NCBI GenBank assembly: GCA_002363615.1
Contig: DEWK01000012.1
Location: 1 to 64,000, forward strand
Length of the DNA stretch: 64,000 nucleotides
Direction of reading: 5' to 3'
Source of the DNA: Lachnospira sp. UBA3212
Lineage (GTDB): Bacteria; Bacillota; Clostridia; Lachnospirales; Lachnospiraceae
The position numbers and the translations under genes were made by a program. The notes under the pieces were generated by a model. It worked only from the letters and a program-made list of their open reading frames with translations, made no database searches and was not told the origin of the DNA. Every line of letters begins with the position of its first letter. The stretch's first letter is position 1. Below, in pieces: positions 17,200 through 24,826 of the stretch.

Positions 17200-19380
17200 A
17201 TGGAAGATATCAGGATTCTTACAGATAAATTTCTTCAGATTCATCCGGATCAAAAAACGGCTTTTCTTCTGGCCGGCTATCAGGAAGGGCTTCCCGGCTA
17301 TGACAAGGCATTAGAATTTTTTGAAGGTCATAAAAGAAGTCTTTTGCAAACTCTACAAACCCGTGGGGTTTTGGGATTTACCAAGGACCGATTGGTTTTG
17401 TTTGTTACCCTTGGAAGCACGGTGAGTCGAAGGATTGACCGTTTCTTTGAAGAGGGGGAGGAACTGGAGGGAGCCCTGTTTTCAGCCATGGCGGACTCCT
17501 ATTTGTTTGCCTTTGAATATGGCCTTCATGAAATACTTTACGAGATTGTAAGGGCAAGAGGCTATGGAATCAGAAGACTGGAAGAGGCAGATCCCGGGGA
17601 GTATATCCCCTATGTGGAAGAATTTTCGAAAAAGACCGGCCTAGGTATTTCTGTAAATGAGGCAGGAATCCTTTTTCCTAAAAAATCTATGATCCTTCTT
17701 TTTGAGTTGGATGAGAATCCGGAGGTTTTTGAAATTGGAGAGGCTTGTGATTACTGTAATCGCAAGGATTGTAGCCTAAGAAACCATCAAAGAAAGGAAG
17801 TTAAGAAGTTTGAAACCCATCGGGAGGTTGAAATTCCAGCCCACCGAAATCTTTTGGATTATCTTCAAGAGATTGGAGAAAAGGTGGCGGCACCTTGTGG
17901 TGGAAAGGGCATTTGCGGAAAGTGTCAGGTAGAGGTAAAGGAGATAGGAAAGGTCCTTGCCTGTCAAACCAGTTTTGATCATCCGGTACTTGCTTTGCTA
18001 GAAGAGGAACAAAAGGCCAAAAGCACTAGGTCAGACCTGGGTATCTTTGAAGAAAAACTAGAGAAAAAGCTTTTGGACTTAGAGGAGGGACAGGGGCTTT
18101 TTGCCATAGACCTTGGAACCACTACCTTGGCGGCAAGTCTTCTTACCAGGGAGGGTCAGTGGACCAAAAGTAAGTTAAATTCTCAGGCGGTTTTTGGAGC
18201 GGATGTGATTTCACGAATCAAGGCCTCAAAGGAAAAGGCCGATCAACTGCAAGAAGCCATTTGGTCAGATATTGTGGCTCTTACAAAAGACTTACTAAAA
18301 GACCATCCCTTCCTTTCAATCAAACGGATGGTTCTTGTGGGAAATACCACCATGATCCACCTCTTATTGCATTATCCTTGTAAAGGGCTTGGCACCTATC
18401 CCTTCACACCATATCATCTGGATCGGGTTTTGAGAAAGGCGGGGGAACTGTATTCTTCAGTGCCTGAGGCACTGAGGGAGACAGAAGTGTTAATTGAGGC
18501 TGGGGCCAGCGCTTTTGTGGGTGCGGATCTTACGGCAGGGGTCTATGGTCTTTTCATGGATGAGAGTCGGGATGTGAATCTTTTGATTGATCTTGGAACC
18601 AATGGAGAGATGGTGCTTGGAAGAAAAGGGGACTACTATCTTGCTTCCACCGCCATTGGACCTGCCTTTGAAGGAGGAACCATCACCTTTGGTCTGGGTG
18701 GTGTCTTAGGAGCCATCACCCAGGTGGAAAAAAAGGTGGACCGCCTAAGTGGTCTATCCAAGGAGGAGGTAGAAGCCTTTTATCAAAAGCCAGATCATTT
18801 CCTGAAACTTTCTACCATTGGAGAGGAAGAGATTCCCAAGGGAATTGCAGGAGTGGGACTCTTATCGGCTCTGGCCCTCTTTTTAAGGGAGGGGCTGATT
18901 GATGCACATGGAACCATAGAAGATGCCTTTTTTGAAAGAGGAATCCCCTTGGGGTATAGGGAAGATGGAGTTTTAATCACCATTTCCCAAGAGGATATAC
19001 GACAGGTTCAACTGGCAAAGGCTGCAGTCCATGGAGGAATTTTGGCTCTGGTACGGGAATCTCCCTTTGCCTTTCAGGATATCAAAAAGGTCTACCTGGC
19101 GGGAGGCTTTGGTTTTTACTTGAATTTACAGGATGCAAAGACCTTAGACCTTTTTCCAAAGGAACTTCAGGCAGACTATGTGGCTTGTGGAAATACAGCT
19201 CTTTTAGGGGCAAAATGGATTGCCTTAGAAGATGGAAGGGAACGGGTAGAAAATTACCGATCGGCTTGTAAGGAAGTGGTCCTTGCAAACAGTGAGTTAT
19301 TTCAGGAAGCATATTTATCCGCAATGAATTTTAATAAAAGGAATCGTATGGAGGAAGATCATGACACACGAGGAATTTAG
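17200..19380 (+). CDS. Fused methionine synthase reactivation protein (activation-like domain, 2Fe-2S ferredoxin, ASKHA ATPase)
   Basis: The 726-residue protein has three parts. Residues about 1-200 resemble the B12-dependent methionine synthase activation domain and end with a CxxCx4C cluster (C183, C186, C191). Residues about 205-265 form a plant-type 2Fe-2S ferredoxin with C233, C239, C242 and C255. From about residue 295 runs an ASKHA ATPase of the corrinoid-activation (RACo/DUF4445) type with FAIDLGTTTLA and LLIDLGTNGEMVL phosphate loops. RACo-type proteins reduce inactive Co(II) corrinoid proteins at the cost of ATP. The gene overlaps metH by 20 bases and that MetH lacks its own activation domain, so reactivation of MetH is the natural role; this is inferred. 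Confidence 0.85.
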   Translation: MEDIRILTDKFLQIHPDQKTAFLLAGYQEGLPGYDKALEFFEGHKRSLLQTLQTRGVLGFTKDRLVLFVTLGSTVSRRIDRFFEEGEELEGALFSAMADSYLFAFEYGLHEILYEIVRARGYGIRRLEEADPGEYIPYVEEFSKKTGLGISVNEAGILFPKKSMILLFELDENPEVFEIGEACDYCNRKDCSLRNHQRKEVKKFETHREVEIPAHRNLLDYLQEIGEKVAAPCGGKGICGKCQVEVKEIGKVLACQTSFDHPVLALLEEEQKAKSTRSDLGIFEEKLEKKLLDLEEGQGLFAIDLGTTTLAASLLTREGQWTKSKLNSQAVFGADVISRIKASKEKADQLQEAIWSDIVALTKDLLKDHPFLSIKRMVLVGNTTMIHLLLHYPCKGLGTYPFTPYHLDRVLRKAGELYSSVPEALRETEVLIEAGASAFVGADLTAGVYGLFMDESRDVNLLIDLGTNGEMVLGRKGDYYLASTAIGPAFEGGTITFGLGGVLGAITQVEKKVDRLSGLSKEEVEAFYQKPDHFLKLSTIGEEEIPKGIAGVGLLSALALFLREGLIDAHGTIEDAFFERGIPLGYREDGVLITISQEDIRQVQLAKAAVHGGILALVRESPFAFQDIKKVYLAGGFGFYLNLQDAKTLDLFPKELQADYVACGNTALLGAKWIALEDGRERVENYRSACKEVVLANSELFQEAYLSAMNFNKRNRMEEDHDTRGI

Positions 19381-21943
19381 AGAATTAGTAGAAAAGAAAA
19401 TTGTGATTTTAGACGGTGCCACGGGAACCAACCTGCAAAAGGCCGGAATGCCGGTAGGTGTCTGCCCGGAGCAGTGGATTTTAGAAAATCCCAAAGCGAT
19501 TATGGACCTGCAAAATGATTTTATTGAAGCAGGAACGGATATATTATATGCCCCAACCTTTACGGGAAATCGTATTAAGTTAGCAGAGTATGGCTTAGAG
19601 GATCGTTTGGTAGAAATCAATGAAGGCCTTGTGAAACTTTGCAAGGAAGTGGCAAAGGATCGGGCTTATGTGGCCGGAGACATGACCATGACCGGACGCC
19701 AGCTTTATCCAATGGGTGACTTAAGTTTTGAGGAACTCCTTGAGGTTTATCGGGAGCAGGCCCAGGTACTTTATGAAGCAGGGGTAGATCTTTTTGTGGT
19801 AGAAACCATGATGAGCCTCCAGGAGACTAGGGCAGCAGTCCTTGCCATTCACGAGGTTTGTGACCTTCCGGTTATGGTAAGTTTAACCTTTGAACCAGAT
19901 GGAAGAACCCTTTACGGAACTCCACCGGAGGTGGCGGCAAGCGTCTTTTCAGCCATGGGAGTAGATGCCCTGGGACTAAACTGTTCTACCGGTCCGGATC
20001 ATATGGTGGATTTGGTAAAGTCTTTTTATGAATATGCGACGGTTCCTGTTTTAGTAAAGCCAAACGCAGGGCTTCCTTTCCTTGAGAATAACGAGACTGT
20101 TTACAAGATGACACCAGAGGTATTTGCCAAGGCCGTTGGTCACTTGGTAGAGGCCGGTGCCAGAATCGTGGGTGGTTGTTGTGGTACTACAAAGTTCCAT
20201 ATTAAGGCAACTAGTGAAAGGGTAAAAGAGATTCAGCCACTTCCAATCAAAAAAGTAAAGAAAAGAATTCTTACCTCGGAACGTCGGGCGGTGGAAATTG
20301 CCCTTGATGGTAAGTTTCTTGTGATTGGAGAACGAATCAATCCAACCGGTAAGAAGAAATTACAGGAAGAACTTCGAGAAGGAAAGATGACCTTGGTGCG
20401 CCAGATGGCCAGAGAGCAAACCTTAAACGGAGCATCCATCTTAGATGTAAATATGGGAACCAATGGCATCGATGAGAAAGAGATGATGGTTCGGTCCATC
20501 TACGAAGTATCGGAAGTGACGGACCTACCTCTTTGTTTGGATTCCAGTTATCCGGAGGTCATTGAGGCAGCCCTAAAGATTTATCCGGGCCGTGCCCTGA
20601 TTAATTCGATATCCTGTGAAACAGAGAAATTTGAGCAGTTGATTCCACTGGCTAAAAAATACGGTGCTATGTTTATCCTGCTTCCTGTATCGGATGAGGG
20701 AATTCCAAAGACCTTAGAGGAGAAACATCAAATCCTGGAGGAAACCTTAGAAAAAGCCTATGCATGTGGCATCGCCCATGAAGACATTATTGTGGATGGT
20801 CTGGTAGCCACCGTGGGAGCAGACAAGGATGCGGCAAAAAATTGTCTTGCCACCTTCCGTCACTGCCATGATTCCCTAAAACTTCCAACGGTTTGTGGAC
20901 TTTCCAATATTTCCTTTGGATTGCCTCAAAGAACCTATGCCAATGTATCTTTCTTAGTAATGTCCATTGTAAATGGATTGACCATGGCCATTGCAAATCC
21001 AAGTCAGGATCTTTTAATGAATGCGGCATTTGCATCGGATATGTTGTTGGCAAAACCAGAAAGCGATTTAAATTACATTAATCGTATGCAGTATTTTGCC
21101 AATAAACAGGAGGAAGAGGAGAGGAAAAAGGAATCTAAAATCCTGGAACAGAAATTGGAGAAGGGACTTACCATCTCAGGTGGGGTCAATATTTCTTCCA
21201 CAGGGAATGCCGTTACCATTCGTACAGGGGCAGTCCAGTCTTCTGGTTCGGCTGGTCTTGTTACGACTGAGGAACAAGGGAGTGCAGATGACGGAGAGCA
21301 TCCCTCGGACGAATTAAGTAAAAATCCGGTATACCAGGGAGTAATGCAGGGAGATAAGGACAATATTGTAGATTTTTCTAAGGCAGAAATGGCCAAGGGA
21401 AAAAAGGCAGATGCCATTATTAATGACTACTTGATTCCAGCCATTAATGAAGTGGGTAGTCTCTATGATCAAAAGAAATATTTCCTTCCTCAGCTGATTG
21501 CTTCTGCCAATGCCATGAAGGTGGCCATTGCTTACCTGGAGCCTTTGATTGAAAAGTCAGAGGATGGAGAGGAGATGGCAAGTATTGTTATTGCTACCGT
21601 AGAGGGAGACGTACATGATATTGGTAAAAATCTGGTGGCCTTGATGCTTCGAAATTACGGATATAATGTCACTGATTTAGGAAAGGACGTTCCTGCAGAA
21701 ACCATTATCCAGGCGGCCATTGACAAGCATGCTCAGATCGTAGGGCTTTCAGCCTTAATGACCACTACCATGATGCGGATGAAGGAAGTAGTGGAACTTG
21801 CCAAGGAAAAGGGCTATGAAGGAAAAATCATTATTGGTGGAGCTGCAGTAACGGAAAGCTTTGCAGAAGAAATTGGGGCGGACGGATATTCTACCGATGC
21901 CGCAGATTGTGTAAAATTAGTAGGTCGATTATTGGCCTCTTAA
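19361..21943 (+). CDS. metH: Cobalamin-dependent methionine synthase without activation domain
   Basis: The 860-residue enzyme has a homocysteine-binding barrel (1-290; zinc cysteines in LNCSTGP and GGCCGTT), a pterin-binding barrel (about 310-575, starting GERINPTGKKKL), a B12 cap helical domain (about 665-740) and a cobalamin Rossmann domain with D-V-H752-D-I-G, His752 being the lower cobalt ligand. It ends after the B12 domain; the C-terminal SAM-dependent activation domain of the 1200-residue enzymes is absent and is supplied by the gene upstream. A Ser/Gly/Glu-rich linker of about 80 residues (about 578-657) between the barrels and the cap is unusual. GGAGGAAG lies before ATG 19361, inside the upstream gene. 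Confidence 0.95.
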   Translation: MTHEEFRELVEKKIVILDGATGTNLQKAGMPVGVCPEQWILENPKAIMDLQNDFIEAGTDILYAPTFTGNRIKLAEYGLEDRLVEINEGLVKLCKEVAKDRAYVAGDMTMTGRQLYPMGDLSFEELLEVYREQAQVLYEAGVDLFVVETMMSLQETRAAVLAIHEVCDLPVMVSLTFEPDGRTLYGTPPEVAASVFSAMGVDALGLNCSTGPDHMVDLVKSFYEYATVPVLVKPNAGLPFLENNETVYKMTPEVFAKAVGHLVEAGARIVGGCCGTTKFHIKATSERVKEIQPLPIKKVKKRILTSERRAVEIALDGKFLVIGERINPTGKKKLQEELREGKMTLVRQMAREQTLNGASILDVNMGTNGIDEKEMMVRSIYEVSEVTDLPLCLDSSYPEVIEAALKIYPGRALINSISCETEKFEQLIPLAKKYGAMFILLPVSDEGIPKTLEEKHQILEETLEKAYACGIAHEDIIVDGLVATVGADKDAAKNCLATFRHCHDSLKLPTVCGLSNISFGLPQRTYANVSFLVMSIVNGLTMAIANPSQDLLMNAAFASDMLLAKPESDLNYINRMQYFANKQEEEERKKESKILEQKLEKGLTISGGVNISSTGNAVTIRTGAVQSSGSAGLVTTEEQGSADDGEHPSDELSKNPVYQGVMQGDKDNIVDFSKAEMAKGKKADAIINDYLIPAINEVGSLYDQKKYFLPQLIASANAMKVAIAYLEPLIEKSEDGEEMASIVIATVEGDVHDIGKNLVALMLRNYGYNVTDLGKDVPAETIIQAAIDKHAQIVGLSALMTTTMMRMKEVVELAKEKGYEGKIIIGGAAVTESFAEEIGADGYSTDAADCVKLVGRLLAS

Positions 21944-21948
21944 ATCAT

Positions 21949-21980
21949 AAAAAAGTTCAACTTTATAGTTGAACTTTTTT
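21949..21980 (+). terminator. Terminator after metH
   Basis: AAAAAAGTTCAACT (21949-21962) pairs with AGTTGAACTTTTTT (21967-21980) around TTAT; the T-run continues to 21982. The right arm shares TTGAACTTTT with the dyad at 22018-22040. Confidence 0.9.
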
Positions 21981-22017
21981 TTATGAAGTGATATAACTAA
22001 GGCAAGTATTCAAAAAG

Positions 22018-22040
22018 AAATTGAACTTTTAGTTCAATTT
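22018..22040 (+). promoter_or_regulatory. Perfect dyad upstream of the HTH-aminotransferase gene
   Basis: AAATTGAAC (22018-22026) and GTTCAATTT (22032-22040) are perfect inverted repeats around five bases and lie 23 bases before the start codon. They make a likely binding site for the HTH domain of the same gene. Confidence 0.6.
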
Positions 22041-22063
22041 AGAGAGGAGAAAGCAAGGCAGAC

Positions 22064-23560
22064 ATGACATTTGCAGAGAGATTAAAGCAAGCCATGAAAG
22101 ACCGGGGGTTTAAGCAGGTAGACCTGGTACGGGCGGCAGCAGATACCAACTTAAAGCTGGGGAAGAGCCACGTGAGTCAGTATGTGGCGGGAAAGACCAT
22201 TCCCCGTGAACCGGTGATGGTCTTTTTAGCAAAAACATTAAAGTGTGATTTAGATTGGTTAAGAGATGGAATAGAAGTCAAAACGGCCACTTCTCCTAGC
22301 CCGGAAATGAAAAAAGAAAGTGAGCGTATTCCTATGAATGGTAGAAGAATATTTAAAAAATCAAGTAAGTTAGACAATGTATTATATGATGTAAGAGGTC
22401 CTGTTTTAGATGAAGCAAACCGTATGGAAGCAGAGGGAAAGCAGATTTTAAAGTTGAATATTGGTAATCCGGCACCATTTGGTTTTAGGACTCCGGACGA
22501 AGTAGTCCACGATATGAGTGTTCAGTTAACAGAGACAGAAGGATATTCCAACTCCAAGGGACTGTTCTCGGCTAGAAAGGCGATTATGCAGTACAGCCAA
22601 ATCAAGGGTCTTCCAAATGTTACCGTAGATGATATTTATACCGGTAACGGAGTATCGGAATTGATTCAGCTTTCCCTAAACGCCTTGTTAGATGAAGGAG
22701 ATGAAGTTTTAATCCCTTCTCCGGACTATCCTCTTTGGACAGCCTGTGTAAACCTGGCAGGAGGAACTGCGGTTCACTATGTCTGTGATGAGCAGTCAGA
22801 CTGGTATCCTGACTTAGAGGATATGAGAAAGAAGATTTCAGATAAGACTAAGGCCATCGTTATTATTAATCCAAACAACCCAACCGGCGCCTTATATCCT
22901 ACTGAAATCTTAGAAAAGATTGTCGAATTAGCAAGAGAATTCCAGTTAATGATTTTCTCAGATGAAATCTATGACCGCCTGGTAATGGATGGGTTAAGCC
23001 ACACCTCGATTGCAAGTTTGGCTCCAGACCTCTTCTGCGTTACCTTCTCAGGACTTTCTAAGTCTCATATGATTGCCGGTTATCGAATTGGTTGGATGGT
23101 TTTAAGCGGAAACAAGAATCTGGCAAAGGACTATATTGCCGGTCTAAACATGCTTTCTAATATGAGACTTTGTTCTAATGTACCTGCCCAGTCTGTCGTT
23201 CAAACCGCTCTTTGGGGACATCAGTCGGTAAATGATTATTTGGTTCCCGGGGGAAGAATCTATGAGCAGAGGGAGTTTATCTATAATGCCTTACAGGATA
23301 TTCCCGGCATCAGCGTGGTAAAGCCTAAGGCAGCTTTTTATATCTTCCCTAAGATTGATACCAAAATGTATAACATTACAGATGATGAGCAGTTTGCCTT
23401 AGATTTGTTGCATGAAAAGAAAATCTTAATTACCAGAGGTGGTGGATTCAACTGGGATCAGCCAGATCATTTCCGTATTGTATACCTTCCTAGAATTGAG
23501 GTCCTAGAAGAGGCGATGGGAAAGATGAAGGACTTCTTTCAGTATTATAAACAACTGTAA
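22064..23560 (+). CDS. XRE-type HTH fused to a class I/II aminotransferase
   Basis: The 498-residue protein has an XRE-like helix-turn-helix at about residues 1-70 (FAERLKQAMKDRGFKQVDLV, then KSHVSQYVAGKTIP), a 25-residue polar linker and a complete fold-type I PLP aminotransferase closest to the alanine/AlaT-type group: NIGNPAPFGF near residue 127, NPNNPTGA near 270, SDEIYDRLV, and PLP Lys333 in FSGLSKSHMIAGYR. It is not the MocR type, which carries a GntR-type winged helix. The N-terminal domain could be a regulator that senses PLP or an amino acid, with the enzyme still active. GAGAGGAGAAAG precedes the start. A perfect dyad lies just upstream. Confidence 0.88.
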   Translation: MTFAERLKQAMKDRGFKQVDLVRAAADTNLKLGKSHVSQYVAGKTIPREPVMVFLAKTLKCDLDWLRDGIEVKTATSPSPEMKKESERIPMNGRRIFKKSSKLDNVLYDVRGPVLDEANRMEAEGKQILKLNIGNPAPFGFRTPDEVVHDMSVQLTETEGYSNSKGLFSARKAIMQYSQIKGLPNVTVDDIYTGNGVSELIQLSLNALLDEGDEVLIPSPDYPLWTACVNLAGGTAVHYVCDEQSDWYPDLEDMRKKISDKTKAIVIINPNNPTGALYPTEILEKIVELAREFQLMIFSDEIYDRLVMDGLSHTSIASLAPDLFCVTFSGLSKSHMIAGYRIGWMVLSGNKNLAKDYIAGLNMLSNMRLCSNVPAQSVVQTALWGHQSVNDYLVPGGRIYEQREFIYNALQDIPGISVVKPKAAFYIFPKIDTKMYNITDDEQFALDLLHEKKILITRGGGFNWDQPDHFRIVYLPRIEVLEEAMGKMKDFFQYYKQL

Positions 23561-23595
23561 AGAAAACGTTTGCGTATATTGACTGGTAAAACTCT

Positions 23596-23653
23596 ATAAA
23601 TCAACAAAAAATGAAAAAAATGTGGATTGATTTATCGTGAAGTGGTTGATTTA
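23596..23653 (+). repeat. Inverted and direct repeats of TTGATTTA before the hydrolase-like gene
   Basis: ATAAATCAA (23596-23604) is the exact inverse of TTGATTTAT (23627-23635), and a third copy TTGATTTA (23646-23653) contains the predicted -35. This spacing could mark a regulator site or be chance in AT-rich DNA. Confidence 0.4.
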
Positions 23654-23674
23654 AAATGGCCTTTCGTCTATAAT
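23646..23674 (+). promoter_or_regulatory. Promoter of the hydrolase-like gene
   Basis: TTGATT (23646-23651), a 17-base spacer and TATAAT (23669-23674). Confidence 0.7.
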
Positions 23675-23754
23675 AAAATAGTATGTATTTTGACAGAAAA
23701 TAAAACTAGAAAGAGATGGGATAATGCTTAGGATTTTTTAGAAAAGGAGTTTTT

Positions 23755-24693
23755 ATGAGCAGAAAAACAAAAAGAATTATCACAAATCTTATTGTGTGGG
23801 GCATCATCATAGGCGTGATTGCAGTAAATTACCGAAAGATTTCCGGTTGGGTTGCTGAGAATTTGATTCGCTTTGAGAATGATGTAAAAACCACTAAGAT
23901 GGAAGCAAAGAATGTAGTTTCAACGTTTACCTATGAGGATTCAAAGACCGGATACAGTTTACAGTATCTTCTTCATCAGCCAGATGGCTATGACAGCAAG
24001 GAAACCTATTCTCTTTTGCTTTTCGTAGGTGATGAGAACTCCTTAGGAACCGGTGTCACAACCACTCTTTCGGCAGGATTAGGTGCAACCATCTGGGAGA
24101 CTACAGAAGAACAGGCAAAGAGACCATGTTTTGTAGTAATTCCGGAATTTACAGAGCCACTCATCAAGGAGGATGGTTCCGTCAGTGAATATGTGGAATT
24201 GATCAAAGGTTTATTAGCAGATATTGAAGGAACTCATAACATTGATACCAAAAGAATTTATGCGGTAGGTCAGGGAATGGGTTCAGAAGCCTTAATGTAC
24301 TTGGCTGCCAATAATGACAACCTCTTTTACAAGGAATTATTTGTAGGTGGCCGGTTTGATTACAACCAATTAAGTGGCCTGACTCATGAGAACTTTATTT
24401 CCATCGCATCTGCAGGAGACAAGGAAGGTTTTACCGGACAGAAGGAGATAAAGACCGTTTTAAAGAACAACAATGTTGTTTATAACGAGATGAATTCGGT
24501 TCATGCTTCTAATTATAGCGCTTTGAATAATACGGTAAGTGATTCATTAGGTGACGGGAACAACTCACACTTTATTACATTTACCAAGGGAAGCTGCTTG
24601 CCATTTTACATGTTACAGGATTCGGATGAGAGAATTCTCTCATATAACTACGCATTCCGTTTTGAATCGATTCGAGAATGGTTATTTAAATAA
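23755..24693 (+). CDS. Membrane-anchored alpha/beta-hydrolase-like protein lacking the nucleophile serine
   Basis: The 312-residue protein has an N-terminal membrane helix (about 9-25) and an extracytoplasmic domain shaped like a feruloyl-esterase or PHB-depolymerase-type hydrolase: YSLQYLLHQPDGYD, YSLLLFVGD and RPCFVVIPEF. The nucleophile elbow, normally GxSxG, reads G-Q173-G-M-G, so the catalytic serine is replaced by Gln. A His remains near the C-terminal end (NNSHFITF). Either the protein is non-enzymatic or it uses another residue. AAAAGGAG precedes ATG 23755. It is a single gene between a promoter and a terminator. Confidence 0.68.
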   Translation: MSRKTKRIITNLIVWGIIIGVIAVNYRKISGWVAENLIRFENDVKTTKMEAKNVVSTFTYEDSKTGYSLQYLLHQPDGYDSKETYSLLLFVGDENSLGTGVTTTLSAGLGATIWETTEEQAKRPCFVVIPEFTEPLIKEDGSVSEYVELIKGLLADIEGTHNIDTKRIYAVGQGMGSEALMYLAANNDNLFYKELFVGGRFDYNQLSGLTHENFISIASAGDKEGFTGQKEIKTVLKNNNVVYNEMNSVHASNYSALNNTVSDSLGDGNNSHFITFTKGSCLPFYMLQDSDERILSYNYAFRFESIREWLFK

Positions 24694-24717
24694 AACAGAG
24701 TTTTGCTCTTTTATATG

Positions 24718-24755
24718 GCGGCCGGCAGCGTAACAAGTTGTCGGTTGCTTTTTTT
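24718..24755 (+). terminator. Terminator after the hydrolase-like gene
   Basis: GCGGCCGGCA (24718-24727) pairs with TGTCGGTTGC (24739-24748) with three G-U pairs, followed by seven Ts. Confidence 0.78.
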
Positions 24756-24764
24756 AATCTCAGA

Positions 24765-24793
24765 TTGCGACATGAGTGAGAAAGTATTAGAAT
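24765..24793 (+). promoter_or_regulatory. Promoter of the GH35 unit
   Basis: TTGCGA (24765-24770), a 17-base spacer and TAGAAT (24788-24793). Confidence 0.5.
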
Positions 24794-24826
24794 AAGAACT
24801 ATCAGATTCACGAATGGTAGGTGTGT

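Noticed and set aside
17200..19380. Annotation of the reactivase as a plain ferredoxin
   Set aside because: The 2Fe-2S motif covers only about 60 residues; the rest is an activation-like domain and an ASKHA ATPase.
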